DNA of 32,317 bases from contig JAFRSP010000031.1 in assembly GCA_017427525.1 (NCBI GenBank), positions 1-32,317 on the forward strand. Direction: 5' to 3'. The notes beneath the pieces are model-generated. The model was not told the DNA's origin. It did not search any database and saw only the letters and a list, made by a program, of their open reading frames with translations. Shown one piece after another: positions 24,671 to 31,921 of the stretch. Within the stretch, counting starts at the first letter, position 1; the number at the start of each line of letters is the position of its first letter. The DNA comes from Clostridia bacterium (lineage in GTDB: Bacteria > Bacillota > Clostridia > Oscillospirales > Feifaniaceae). Made by a program: the position numbers and the translations under genes.

Positions 24671-24699
24671 TTGGTGATTATAAAAATCCAAAATATTAT
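24671..24699 (+). promoter_or_regulatory. Possible divergent promoter toward yaaL-bofA
   Basis: TTGGTG (24671-24676), 17 bases, TATTAT (24694-24699) on the plus strand, overlapping the -10 box of the opposing parE promoter. The leader would be about 135 bases. Weak -35 box. Confidence 0.35.
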
Positions 24700-24723
24700 A
24701 CAGGAAATCCACATAAAACGCAA
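24695..24723 (-). promoter_or_regulatory. parE-parC promoter
   Basis: On the minus strand TTGCGT (24718-24723), 17 bases, TATAAT (24695-24700), about 45 bases before the ParE-like start. Confidence 0.8.
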
Positions 24724-24842
24724 GAAAAACCCAGCTGTGCGCGTTCTGGAAGAAAAGAAACATGAATAGAATACTTTAGCATCCATTTGCCAAGGCTAGC
24801 TAAGCAGCAAACAAGCCTGTGGGTAAAAAGGGGGAATCCGTT

Positions 24843-25076
24843 GTGAAAAAAAGCGCCGACTGGGGATATGCGCCTTCCCAGCGCATGCAGTGGCTGCGGG
24901 GAGAGCGGCAGCGGGTGCTCGACCGGTTTGCACAGGCCACCGATCCCGCCCTGATCGAGGCCCTCATCTATGAGGATCAATCGCTGAGCAAACAGCAGTC
25001 GGCCTGCATCTGCCAGGCCAAGGAACAGGCACATGCCGAACGGCTGCGGCGGGAGGAGGCGTTTTTCCATGAATGA
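24843..25076 (+). CDS. YaaL-like DUF2508 protein
   Basis: A 77-residue charged helical protein. The start is GTG at 24843 with AAGGGGG 8 bases upstream; an earlier in-frame GTG at 24819 overlaps no ribosome site. The middle segment (RVLDRFAQATDPALIEALIYEDQSL) resembles DUF2508, the family of B. subtilis YaaL, which is encoded just before bofA. Here too it is immediately upstream of bofA, overlapping it by 8 bases. Function unknown. Context supports the assignment more than sequence does. Confidence 0.7.
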   Translation: MKKSADWGYAPSQRMQWLRGERQRVLDRFAQATDPALIEALIYEDQSLSKQQSACICQAKEQAHAERLRREEAFFHE

Positions 25077-25332
25077 TTGGGCTTTGCTGACCCCCGTTAT
25101 CGGAATTGTCGGGCTGATGCTCTTCTTGTTGCTGCTGCGCCCGCTCTCTGCCCTGATGCGCTGGCTGCTCCGCGCGGCGCTTTCTCTGCTTGGCTTGGCT
25201 GCCGTCAGCCTCTTTGGCTCTCCATTCGGCCTGACGGTCGGCATCAATGCCGTCACCGTCGCCACTGCGCTTGTGCTCGGCATCCCGGGCGTGACGGCGC
25301 TGGCCGTCAGCCGCCTGATTTTAAACCTGTGA
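25069..25332 (+). CDS. bofA: Pro-sigma-K processing inhibitor BofA-like protein
   Basis: An 87-aa small membrane protein with two long hydrophobic helices (about residues 6-27 and 35-52) and the conserved C-terminal TVGINAVTVATALVLGIPG segment (two pieces: GINAVTVATAL and VLGIPG) of the BofA family. In Bacillus BofA, with SpoIVFA, holds the protease SpoIVFB inactive at the forespore outer membrane and so delays sigma-K activation. Its presence suggests a spore-forming ancestry. The ATG at 25069 has GGGAGGAGG upstream and overlaps the YaaL-like stop by 8 bases. recR, usually next to this pair, is not in the window. Confidence 0.85.
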   Translation: MNDWALLTPVIGIVGLMLFLLLLRPLSALMRWLLRAALSLLGLAAVSLFGSPFGLTVGINAVTVATALVLGIPGVTALAVSRLILNL

Positions 25333-25333
25333 C

Positions 25334-25362
25334 TTGGAAATCCGCTTCCCCTATGCTATAAT
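25334..25362 (+). promoter_or_regulatory. birA promoter
   Basis: TTGGAA (25334-25339), 17 bases, TATAAT (25357-25362), starting right after the bofA stop. About 55 bases of leader. Confidence 0.75.
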
Positions 25363-25422
25363 CCTTCTGATAAACCTCTGGAAAACCCTACCCATCCGCA
25401 CACAAGAAGGAGAGTATCAGCT

Positions 25423-26142
25423 ATGATCAAAAGCGTGTTCCGCTATGGCCAGCTATCCTCTACCAACGATGAGGCGCTGCGTCTCGCAAACTCCGGCGCT
25501 CCGCACGGCACCATCGTCACCGCCGTGCGGCAGACCGCGGGACGCGGTCGACAGGGCCGCAGCTTCTTTTCCGAAGAGGGCGGCTCCTATGTCACCCTGC
25601 TGCTCCGTCCGCAGGGAGAACCGGCAGACTGGCTTTTGACCACCTCGCTGGCAGGTCTCGCCGTGTGCGACGCCGCAGCTACCTGCTGCGGGGCCGATTG
25701 CCGCATCAAATGGCCCAACGACGTGCAGCTGAACGGGAAAAAGTTCTGCGGCATCCTGACGCAGGTTTTTTTTGAAGGCGCGCCCATCCTGCTGGTCGGC
25801 ATCGGCTGCAATGTGGCCCAGAAGGCCTTTCCTCCCGAGCTCGCAGAGATCGCCACCTCGCTGGCGATCGAGGGGTATTCCGTCTCTGTGGAACAATTCC
25901 TGAATGCCCTGATCCGGGCGCTCGACCGCTGGGTCGGCAGCCCGCCCGATAGAGAACAGGTGATTTCCGATCTGGCTAAGCGCTCCAACGTCTTGGGAAA
26001 AGAGATTTCGCTGATTACCCCTCAGGGGAAACAAGAGGCGCTCGCCGTGGGGTTGGATCCCGCAACGGGCGGCCTCATCGTGCAGCAGGGCGGTGTGCGC
26101 CGTATCATCACGAGCGGAGAAATCTCCCTGAGGGTCAACTGA
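25423..26142 (+). CDS. birA: Biotin--[acetyl-CoA-carboxylase] ligase (monofunctional BirA)
   Basis: A 239-aa enzyme that activates biotin with ATP and attaches it to carboxylase carrier proteins. The active-site loop is GRGRQGRSFFS (residues 44-54). STNDEAL near the N-terminus and KWPNDVQLNGKKFCGILTQ (split: KWPNDVQ and GKKFCGILTQ) are family motifs. GIGCNV is also conserved. The N-terminal DNA-binding domain of E. coli BirA is absent, so it should not repress biotin genes. The ATG at 25423 has AGAAGGAGAG upstream. No terminator is obvious before tRNA-Gly. Confidence 0.94.
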   Translation: MIKSVFRYGQLSSTNDEALRLANSGAPHGTIVTAVRQTAGRGRQGRSFFSEEGGSYVTLLLRPQGEPADWLLTTSLAGLAVCDAAATCCGADCRIKWPNDVQLNGKKFCGILTQVFFEGAPILLVGIGCNVAQKAFPPELAEIATSLAIEGYSVSVEQFLNALIRALDRWVGSPPDREQVISDLAKRSNVLGKEISLITPQGKQEALAVGLDPATGGLIVQQGGVRRIITSGEISLRVN

Positions 26143-26177
26143 CCCATACTTTTCTCCGTCCGACTTTGTTTAATTTC

Positions 26178-26206
26178 AGTATAGCATACTTCGGAAATCC
26201 CGACAA
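26178..26206 (-). promoter_or_regulatory. Possible antisense promoter facing birA
   Basis: On the minus strand TTGTCG (26201-26206), 17 bases, TATACT (26178-26183). It points into the 3' end of birA and no minus-strand gene follows nearby. Confidence 0.35.
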
Positions 26207-26244
26207 ATGCAGCTTGTATCCCACCGGAAATCGTTTGAAACCCC

Positions 26245-26273
26245 TTGCTTTTTTCTGCCGTTTATGGTATCCT
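26245..26273 (+). promoter_or_regulatory. tRNA-Gly promoter
   Basis: TTGCTT (26245-26250), 17 bases, TATCCT (26268-26273), 12 bases before the mature tRNA. Confidence 0.65.
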
Positions 26274-26285
26274 TAAACACACCCT

Positions 26286-26359
26286 GCGGGTGTAGTTCAT
26301 CGGTAGAATGAAAGCTTCCCAAGCTTTAGAGGTGGGTTCGACTCCCATCACCCGCTCCA
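26286..26359 (+). tRNA. tRNA-Gly(CCC)
   Basis: 74 bases including encoded CCA. Acceptor GCGGGTG with CACCCGC, discriminator T. Anticodon stem-loop AAAGC-TTCCCAA-GCTTT (anticodon CCC). T-arm GTGGGTTCGACTCCCAT. Confidence 0.96.
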
Positions 26360-26365
26360 GAAAGA

Positions 26366-26401
26366 GCCCTCTTTTGCAAAGCCGCAAAGGAGGGCATTTT
26401 T
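26366..26401 (+). terminator. tRNA-Gly terminator
   Basis: A 12-bp stem GCCCTCTTTTGC with GCAAAGGAGGGC, followed by ATTTTTG. Confidence 0.85.
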
Positions 26402-26524
26402 GTTGCAGGCATTCTTTTTATGCAAAAACCTGCGGCGTTTTCGTCTCTTCTTGGGCTTTATGCAGCTTTCCCAAAAAGGTATGTCTTCTCCCTTCTCTGC
26501 GCCATTTGTTGCAGCAGTGCAGAA

Positions 26525-26556
26525 GAAAAAATGCGCTCACCCGATGGGTGAGCGCG
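26525..26556 (-). terminator. hsp20 terminator
   Basis: CGCTCACCC with GGGTGAGCG around a 3-base loop, followed on the minus strand by CATTTTTTC. Confidence 0.85.
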
Positions 26557-26598
26557 TTTTGATGCTTAGCAGTCCTTACGGCGCGAAGGGGGCGGCGC

Positions 26599-27057
26599 TT
26601 ATTCAATTTCCAGCTGGCGCTGGGTCGGAACCACTTCGGGCTTCTTGGGAAGGGTGAGCTTCAGCACGCCCTTGTCGAGCTTTGCCTTGATGCCCTCCTG
26701 GTCGATGTTGGAAATATCAAAAGATCTGCTGTAGGTTCCATAGGATCGTTCGCAGCTGATATAGTTCCCCTTCTTGTCCTTGTTTTCATACTCGGAATGA
26801 CGTTCCGCGCTGATGGTCAGCAGGTTTCCGTCGATCCCCAGATGGATATCCTCCTTCTCAAATCCGGGGAGATCTGCCTCCAACAGATAGCTGTCGCCCT
26901 GATCGGTGATATCGGTCTTGAATTCAGCAAGCCCACCGGTACGATAAAAGCTGCCAAAGGGCTCTTCAAAAAATCTGCGCTGCAATTCCTCCATTTCACG
27001 GAAGGGATTGTATGCCAGCGCCTGCTGGTTTCTGCGATAGGGTGTAAGTCCGAACAT
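26599..27057 (-). CDS. Hsp20/alpha-crystallin family small heat-shock protein
   Basis: A 152-aa ATP-independent chaperone that holds unfolded proteins. After an N-terminal arm (NPFREMEELQRRFF) the alpha-crystallin domain spans about residues 43-140: DITDQGDSYLLEADLPGF, GNLLTISAER, YGTYSRSFDI, and KAKLDKGVLKLTLPK with the conserved GVLxLTLPK end. The final IxI-like tail is QLEIE. The ATG at 27057 follows AAAGGAGGAAG. A perfect CIRCE operator about 210 bases upstream predicts control by HrcA. A monocistronic unit with its own terminator. Confidence 0.95.
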   Translation of the reverse strand: MFGLTPYRRNQQALAYNPFREMEELQRRFFEEPFGSFYRTGGLAEFKTDITDQGDSYLLEADLPGFEKEDIHLGIDGNLLTISAERHSEYENKDKKGNYISCERSYGTYSRSFDISNIDQEGIKAKLDKGVLKLTLPKKPEVVPTQRQLEIE

Positions 27058-27215
27058 AGAACTTCCTCCTTTGATTTCGTTTTATGAATCGTATGCGTAT
27101 CTGCCTTTTCATGATGCATGGTCAGACAATCCGGCAGATCAGGCCTTGGCTGGTATTCCAGCACATCGGGAACACCTTCCTTCCTATTTTTCCTCTTTTC
27201 ATCTACTATGATACC

Positions 27216-27237
27216 CATGAAATTCGCAATTTTCATG
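27216..27237. promoter_or_regulatory. Inverted repeat in the hsp20 leader region
   Basis: CATGAAATT, CGC, AATTTTCATG: a near-perfect dyad 27 bases downstream of CIRCE in the hsp20 direction. Possible second operator or leader hairpin. Function unknown. Confidence 0.35.
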
Positions 27238-27263
27238 ACCATTCTATGAATAAACTGTAAATT

Positions 27264-27290
27264 TTAGCACTCTAAGTGTTAGAGTGCTAA
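27264..27290 (-). promoter_or_regulatory. CIRCE element (HrcA operator) for hsp20
   Basis: TTAGCACTC, 9 bases, GAGTGCTAA: a perfect match to the CIRCE consensus. It overlaps a candidate hsp20 promoter on the minus strand (TTAGAG, 17 bases, TATTCA). HrcA bound here would block it until heat shock. The rest of 27058-27425 holds only the leader and a terminator. Confidence 0.93.
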
Positions 27291-27380
27291 AATCGCCTTT
27301 TCTTTTTTGGATCATTCCGCAAGGATTCTCAAACCGATTTGATTGATGAATCCACATCATCTTCCGTTGCTTTTGATATT

Positions 27381-27412
27381 GAAAAACCCGGCGCCAACAC
27401 GCCGGGTTTTTC
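27381..27412 (-). terminator. arsR-chrA operon terminator
   Basis: A 13-bp perfect stem (GAAAAACCCGGCG and complement, 6-base loop), 14 bases after the last chrA stop. T5 is in the 3' arm. Confidence 0.88.
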
Positions 27413-27425
27413 ATATTCTTCCACA

Positions 27426-27986
27426 TCAAAAAGCATATACCAAAGCTCCAAGGCAGGCGGAAATCACGATCAGCGTGATCGGCGACAGCTTCTTCTTTCC
27501 GACCTTCTCAGAGCCGAAAAAGACGAGGGCCAGCAGCGCAGTGATCCCCGCAGCGCGCAGGCTAAATACGGCTCCCTGCCCAAAAAACCCGCAGTTTTTT
27601 CCCATCATAAAGCAGCCGGTCGCAAGAATTATGCCGACCATACAGGGCTTGAGTCCTCGAAGCACGGCCTGAACATAGCGGTTTTTCCCCGCCGTTTTTA
27701 ACGCAGCCGTCATCAAGAGAATCGTTACAAAAGAGGGGAGCACCACCGCCAGCGTGGCGGCAATCGCGCCGAAAAAGCCGGCCTTTGTGCTGCCGACATA
27801 GGTGGCGAGGTTGACCATAATCGGCCCTGGCGTGCTCTCGCTCACGGCGATCATATAGGTCAGCAGCTCTTCATCGATCCAGCCGTGAGAGAGCACGATA
27901 TCCCGAATCAGAGGAATCGCCGCGTAGGCTCCGCCGAAGGCAAAGCACCCCACCTTGAGAAATCCAAGAAAAAGCTCGAGCACCAT
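27426..27986 (-). CDS. Chromate transporter ChrA, half-size subunit (second)
   Basis: A 186-aa short-chain ChrA protein. The N-terminal FLKVGCFAFGGAYAAIPLI (in pieces FLKVGCFAFGG and AYAAIPLI), GWIDEELL and ESTPGPIMVN are ChrA signature segments, followed by about five further membrane helices. Short ChrA proteins come as adjacent pairs that together resemble one full-length CHR carrier. The start at 27986 shares one base with the stop of the first chrA gene (TGATG), so the two are translationally coupled. The substrate may be chromate or another oxyanion; biochemical evidence exists only for some family members. Confidence 0.92.
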   Translation of the reverse strand: MVLELFLGFLKVGCFAFGGAYAAIPLIRDIVLSHGWIDEELLTYMIAVSESTPGPIMVNLATYVGSTKAGFFGAIAATLAVVLPSFVTILLMTAALKTAGKNRYVQAVLRGLKPCMVGIILATGCFMMGKNCGFFGQGAVFSLRAAGITALLALVFFGSEKVGKKKLSPITLIVISACLGALVYAF

Positions 27987-28564
27987 CACACTACACCCCC
28001 TTCCTTTTGCTTCGTCCCACTCTGGGTGAGGAAGACGATAAGGCTGAAGGCCGCGGCGATCAACATCATCCCGATGACAGAAAACTTCCACGCAAACAGG
28101 TCGATGAGCAACATCGCCGTGAAGGAAACGCAAAAAATCGTGCGGGGCAGCCAATTGCGATTCATCTTTCGAAGCATGGTGTGCGCCGCATCCACAATGA
28201 GAATGCCCACTGCGAGCTTGATTCCCTGAAACGCATGGGCAATCCACGCAATCTCCAGATAGTTATCGAGAAAAAACGAAATCAGGTAAATGATGCAAAA
28301 GGAGGGCAGCACGATACCAAGCGTTGCGATTCCCGCACCTGAGAGCCCCTTTTTCCGATATCCGACATAGGTGGCACAGTTGATGGCAATAGGGCCGGGT
28401 GTAGACTCTGCAAGAACGACAACATCCATCATGTCCTCATGGGAGATCCACCCTTTCTCCTCCACACAGATCCGCTCGATCACCGAAATCATTGCATAGC
28501 CCCCGCCGAAGGTGAATAACCCGATTTTTAAAAAGGTGAAAAACAGCTCAAAGACAAGACTCAT
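27986..28564 (-). CDS. Chromate transporter ChrA, half-size subunit (first)
   Basis: A 192-aa membrane protein, partner of the next gene. FLKIGLFTFGGGYAMI, GWISHEDMMD and ESTPGPIAINCATYVG are the same CHR signatures as in its partner. Six or so helices follow. The ATG at 28564 overlaps the arsR stop (ATGA), with AGGGGG upstream inside arsR. The order arsR-chrA-chrA in one tightly overlapped operon means the exporter is controlled by the first gene. Confidence 0.92.
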   Translation of the reverse strand: MSLVFELFFTFLKIGLFTFGGGYAMISVIERICVEEKGWISHEDMMDVVVLAESTPGPIAINCATYVGYRKKGLSGAGIATLGIVLPSFCIIYLISFFLDNYLEIAWIAHAFQGIKLAVGILIVDAAHTMLRKMNRNWLPRTIFCVSFTAMLLIDLFAWKFSVIGMMLIAAAFSLIVFLTQSGTKQKEGGVV

Positions 28565-28890
28565 GGTTTGTCCCCCTCTTTACGGAACTCACATTCACAG
28601 ACATCGGCGTCGCGGTTGAGCACCAGCGATTTCTGCTGCATGATCCGGAATTCCTGCACAAGGAAGTCCAGCGCCTCCTGTTTCGGCAGATAGTGCGTGT
28701 GGTATCCGAATTGTTCCCCATAGACAAGCCCTGCTTCCCGCAGCACCTTCATGTGCTGTGAGATGGCGGATTCCGTGATCCCCAGCTTTTTGGAAAGAGA
28801 GCGCACACAGTGCTTGCGCTCCAGCAGCTGCCGATAAATCGAAGCCCGTGTCGGTTCCCCCAAAGCCTTAAGCAACATTGCGATGTCCAT
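28561..28890 (-). CDS. ArsR-family transcriptional regulator
   Basis: A 109-aa winged-helix repressor. The recognition helix region is SLSKKLGITESAISQHMKVL (in two parts, about residues 32-51) followed by the wing REAGLVYGEQFGYHTHYL. A single Cys (Cys28) lies where ArsR itself has CVCD, and a CEC motif lies near the C-terminus (DADVCECEF). Those cysteines, with HTH histidines, could bind a metal, but this is not a standard ArsR, CadC or SmtB site. The ATG at 28890 follows AGGAGGGG; the longer in-frame start runs through the promoter and operator. It is first in an operon with two chrA genes and its promoter overlaps a 34-base palindrome. Confidence 0.9.
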   Translation of the reverse strand: MDIAMLLKALGEPTRASIYRQLLERKHCVRSLSKKLGITESAISQHMKVLREAGLVYGEQFGYHTHYLPKQEALDFLVQEFRIMQQKSLVLNRDADVCECEFRKEGDKP

Positions 28891-28918
28891 TCCGTCCCCT
28901 CCTGTCCTTTGCATCTGT

Positions 28919-28947
28919 ATTGTACACGCACATTTTATTTTAGTCAA
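28919..28947 (-). promoter_or_regulatory. arsR-chrA-chrA promoter
   Basis: On the minus strand TTGACT (28942-28947), 17 bases, TACAAT (28919-28924). Its -35 box and spacer lie inside the palindrome. Confidence 0.82.
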
Positions 28948-28963
28948 CACTAAAATAAAATGT
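28930..28963. promoter_or_regulatory. ArsR-type operator palindrome
   Basis: ACATTTTATTTTAGT, CAAC, ACTAAAATAAAATGT: two perfect 15-bp arms with a 4-base centre, overlapping the promoter. AT-rich dyads of this type are usual for the ArsR family. Autoregulation is inferred. Confidence 0.85.
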
Positions 28964-28967
28964 GGAC

Positions 28968-29013
28968 AAAAAACGGCTCTTTCGCACAGCACCTGTGCTG
29001 TGTGAAAGAGCCG
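28968..29013 (-). terminator. Uracil/xanthine permease terminator
   Basis: A 19-bp stem (CGGCTCTTTCGCACAGCAC with its complement, one G-U, 2-base loop region) followed on the minus strand by T6. It abuts the arsR operator. Confidence 0.9.
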
Positions 29014-29064
29014 CTTGGGTTTTGTTTAGAATAACTCCGCCGCTTTGGGAAAAGCAGGGAGCTT

Positions 29065-30324
29065 TTAGTCGGCCAGGATCCCCGCTTTGTCACAGAGGTG
29101 GAAGATCAGGCTCAGGAGGATACCGACCACACAGGCCAGCGTCATTCCCGAGATCTTGAGACCGCCGATATCAACCGCCAGCCCGGAAAGACCTGCAACG
29201 AACACCACAGAGGTGAGAATCAGGTTCCTGGATTTGCCGTAGTCCACCTGCGCATCCACGATCAGACGGATACCGGAGGTGCCGATCATGCCGTAAAGAA
29301 GGAAGGAAATTCCGCCGATGACGTTCCCGGGGATGGTCTGAATCAAGGCAGAAAGCGGCCCGATGAAGGCCATCAGGATCGAAATGATTGCTGCGCCGCC
29401 GATGACATAGACACTGTAAACGCCGGTGATGGCCATAACGCCGATATTCTCTCCGTATGTCGTGGTGGGAACCGCGCCGATGAAGCCGGACAGGGCGGTC
29501 GAGAGATCGTCGCCCAGCATGGAACGATGCAGGCCGGGATCCTTGAGCAGATCTCTGCCCACGATCTTACTGGTGACAAGCTGATGCCCGATGTGCTCAC
29601 TTGTGATCACCAGCAGAACCGGCAACATGATCAGAATCGCCTGCATATCGAACTTGGGAAACTGGAACGCAGGCATCTGGAACAGCTTTGCAGACGTCAC
29701 AGCCTCAAACGAGACCTGATGGAACAAAAACGCAGTGCCGTATCCGCACAGCATCGCGATCAGCAGCGGAATCACGGAGAAGAATCCGCGGAAAATCACC
29801 GAACCGAGGATGGCCACGCCGATGGTGACAAGAAACACCACCCAGTCTCCGGCAGTGGTCGTTTCGCTCAGGAGGTTGGCGCCTGTCGTGCCGCCGGCAA
29901 CCGTGTTGGAGGCAAGCTCCAGCCCGATCAGCGCGACAACCGGTCCCATGGCGGCGGGAGGCAGCACCACATCGATCCAGTCTGTGCCGACCTTGCCGAT
30001 GATGAGGGCCAAAACACATCCGGCCAAACCCACTGCGACAAATCCGCCCTGTGCGTATTCATATCCCATTGTGAGAATAATGGCCTGCGCAGGGGCGATA
30101 AAAGCAAAGCTGGAGCCGAGGTAGGCAGGAGCTCTTCCCTTGGTGATAAAAATAAACAACAGGGTTCCCACGCCGTTCATAAACAGAACGATTCCGGGAT
30201 TGACCCCAAAAATAATGGGTACCAGCACTGAAGCTCCAAACATCGCGAAAACGTGTTGAACCGACAATGCGATACCCTGTCCAAGCGGGACCTTTTCTTC
30301 AATTCCAATAATCCTTTTTTCCAC
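29065..30324 (-). CDS. Uracil/xanthine permease (NCS2 family)
   Basis: A 419-aa NCS2 nucleobase symporter of the UraA type. About 12-14 helices. The N-terminal SVQHVFAMFGASVLVP (residues about 20-35), YLGSSFAFIAP and, in the helix-8/10 region, ITSEHIGHQLVTS and GAVPTTTYGENIGVMA match UraA (the glutamates in TSEHIGH and YGENIG bind uracil in the E. coli protein). Substrate is therefore probably uracil. The GTG start at 30324 has GGGAGGA upstream; an in-frame ATG at 30384 is upstream of the -10 box and is rejected. It has its own promoter and terminator. The 338 bases before it up to 30662 hold only this promoter. Confidence 0.93.
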   Translation of the reverse strand: MEKRIIGIEEKVPLGQGIALSVQHVFAMFGASVLVPIIFGVNPGIVLFMNGVGTLLFIFITKGRAPAYLGSSFAFIAPAQAIILTMGYEYAQGGFVAVGLAGCVLALIIGKVGTDWIDVVLPPAAMGPVVALIGLELASNTVAGGTTGANLLSETTTAGDWVVFLVTIGVAILGSVIFRGFFSVIPLLIAMLCGYGTAFLFHQVSFEAVTSAKLFQMPAFQFPKFDMQAILIMLPVLLVITSEHIGHQLVTSKIVGRDLLKDPGLHRSMLGDDLSTALSGFIGAVPTTTYGENIGVMAITGVYSVYVIGGAAIISILMAFIGPLSALIQTIPGNVIGGISFLLYGMIGTSGIRLIVDAQVDYGKSRNLILTSVVFVAGLSGLAVDIGGLKISGMTLACVVGILLSLIFHLCDKAGILAD

Positions 30325-30354
30325 CGATGGATTCCTCCCTTCGTATCTCGCGCC

Positions 30355-30384
30355 ATTATACCACATTGCACTTTGACCACGCAA
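30355..30384 (-). promoter_or_regulatory. Uracil permease promoter
   Basis: On the minus strand TTGCGT (30379-30384), 18 bases, TATAAT (30355-30360). No PyrR-type attenuator is seen in the short leader. Confidence 0.7.
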
Positions 30385-30662
30385 GCCTGATTTGGAGAAA
30401 AACCGGGAAAAATCGACAGTTCTTTTTCTGCGTCATAGCATAGGTCAGATCGGAACAGGATGCAAAAAACACTCCGACCCCATCTGCTTACCCTGACAAG
30501 CGGTGTACCGAGCAGTGTACAGAATAGAAGCATCAAATCGCACCACATTCCACCGAACAATTGCACTCGCAAGGAGCATTGCAACGCTTTTTTCCGTTTT
30601 TCACAGGATGAATGCTTCTCAATGGGTGGAGCACTCGGTATAAGAGAGAGCCTCAACCAAAG

Positions 30663-31166
30663 TCACAGCAGCCTTCCCATGAGATACTCATCCACATAAG
30701 CGCCATCTACAAACAAGGCCCGCGGTTTGATCCCTTCGATCTCAAACCCAAATTTTTGATAGAGCCTGATCGCAATATCGTTGTCGCGGCGCACGATCAG
30801 TTCCAAACGCGTGAGTCCGGCCCCCTGCGCCCACTCCTCAAGCATCTGAAACAGAGCAGTTCCCAATCCCTTTCCGCGGGCGCAAGCAAGCAGCCCAATC
30901 GTAAGATAGGCGCTGTGGGCAATCCTGCGCGGAGCCCCGCGCTCGGCCTTCAGAAACCCAACCAGCTGCTCTCCGTCGAAGGCCAGAAACATTGCAGAAC
31001 CTTCCTCTTCGAGTCTTTCCAGTTGATGGGCAAGGACCCACCAGTCTGCAGGGCGCTCGCCCGGTTCATACATCATGTTTTTGGTCTCGGTATCGAGCTG
31101 CTGCTGCATGGCAACCAGCGCCTCTGCGTCTTCTGCGCGTGCGTTTCTGATGATGAACTGACCCAC
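30663..31166 (-). CDS. GNAT-family N-acetyltransferase
   Basis: A 167-aa acetyltransferase. The acetyl-CoA pyrophosphate loop is ARGKGLGTALF (about residues 96-106), preceded by the AYLTIGLLA strand, and RDNDIAIRLYQKFGF is the C-terminal helix-strand typical of the family. The acceptor cannot be told from the sequence. The GTG start at 31166 has AGGAG about 11 bases upstream. Transcribed alone from a promoter at 31245-31273. Confidence 0.9.
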   Translation of the reverse strand: MGQFIIRNARAEDAEALVAMQQQLDTETKNMMYEPGERPADWWVLAHQLERLEEEGSAMFLAFDGEQLVGFLKAERGAPRRIAHSAYLTIGLLACARGKGLGTALFQMLEEWAQGAGLTRLELIVRRDNDIAIRLYQKFGFEIEGIKPRALFVDGAYVDEYLMGRLL

Positions 31167-31244
31167 AGTTACGATCTCTCCTCTCCGGTTTCAGCGCTTC
31201 TATCCCATCACGATATTGAAACAGCCGCCTTTCGGGATACCCAA

Positions 31245-31273
31245 AGGATATCACATTGTGTCTTTCGCTTCAA
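31245..31273 (-). promoter_or_regulatory. Acetyltransferase promoter
   Basis: On the minus strand TTGAAG (31268-31273), 17 bases, TATCCT (31245-31250). The gap 31274-31520 holds one hairpin, a short T-tailed hairpin at 31422-31443 and no supported gene. Confidence 0.6.
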
Positions 31274-31351
31274 GTGAACGCTTTTTGCCCTATGTTCGTC
31301 TTCTTTGCTGCAGCAGCAAGAAAATGCGGAACTCCTCTGCTTTCCCAATAA

Positions 31352-31387
31352 AAGAGCCAATCAGGCGGGTCCTCCTGATTGGCTCTT
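31352..31387. terminator. Hairpin downstream of the tRNA cluster
   Basis: A 14-bp perfect stem AAGAGCCAATCAGG and complement, 8-base loop. On the minus strand it is followed by TTATTG. It may be a backup terminator for the tRNA cluster. Confidence 0.55.
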
Positions 31388-31520
31388 CGTGGTTTGGAAG
31401 AAAGGCAGGCAACAGCCTCTCCACGTAAAAAAACGTGTTTTTTGACCTGTTGCTTAGATATGCCGACGGTGGTTCCTGCGGTGGTTTTGGATGAGAATAG
31501 AATCTCATGCAAAAGAACGA

Positions 31521-31553
31521 AAAGCCCGAAAACCGCATCGTTTCGGGCTTTTT
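31521..31553 (-). terminator. tRNA cluster terminator
   Basis: AAAGCCCGAAA and complement, 9-base loop, just after tRNA-Thr. U-rich on both sides. Confidence 0.8.
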
Positions 31554-31555
31554 CA

Positions 31556-31631
31556 TGGAGCTGTTAGGCAGATTCGAACTGCCGACCTCATCCTTACCAA
31601 GGATGTGCTCTGCCTACTGAGCTATAACAGC
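31556..31631 (-). tRNA. tRNA-Thr(GGT)
   Basis: 76 bases including CCA. Acceptor GCTGTTA with TAACAGC, discriminator T. Anticodon stem-loop CATCC-TTGGTAA-GGATG (anticodon GGT). Last of a four-gene minus-strand cluster. Confidence 0.96.
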
Positions 31632-31632
31632 A

Positions 31633-31708
<76 letters not shown>

Positions 31709-31711
31709 ATA

Positions 31712-31786
31712 TGGTGACCCGTGGGAGAATCGAACTCCCGTTTGCGGCGTGAGAGGCCGCCGTCTTGACCGCTTGACCAACGGGCC
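31712..31786 (-). tRNA. tRNA-Glu(CTC)
   Basis: 75 bases including CCA. Acceptor GGCCCGT with ACGGGTC, discriminator A. Anticodon stem-loop GCGGC-CTCTCAC-GCCGC (anticodon CTC). Confidence 0.95.
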
Positions 31787-31789
31787 ATG

Positions 31790-31865
31790 TGGCAGGGGCA
31801 GAAGGATTTGAACCCTCGGCACGCGGTTTTGGAGACCGCTGCTCTACCAACTGAGCTATACCCCT
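31790..31865 (-). tRNA. tRNA-Trp(CCA)
   Basis: 76 bases including CCA. Acceptor AGGGGTA with TGCCCCT, discriminator G. Anticodon stem-loop GCGGT-CTCCAAA-ACCGC (anticodon CCA). First gene of the cluster, directly after its promoter. Confidence 0.96.
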
Positions 31866-31892
31866 AGATAGAAAGGCGACAACCATACTCGA

Positions 31893-31921
31893 ATTATAGC
31901 CTATCTGCATCCACATGTCAA
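31893..31921 (-). promoter_or_regulatory. tRNA cluster promoter
   Basis: On the minus strand TTGACA (31916-31921), 17 bases, TATAAT (31893-31898): a perfect sigma-A consensus, as expected for a strongly transcribed stable-RNA operon. The 178 bases from 31922 to 32099 hold no gene and no clear terminator. Confidence 0.92.

Noticed and set aside
22706-24769. Long plus-strand reading frame (687 codons) opposite the ParE-like gene
   Set aside because: Mirror of a clear topoisomerase gene in a GC-rich genome; no motifs and it crosses the parE promoter.
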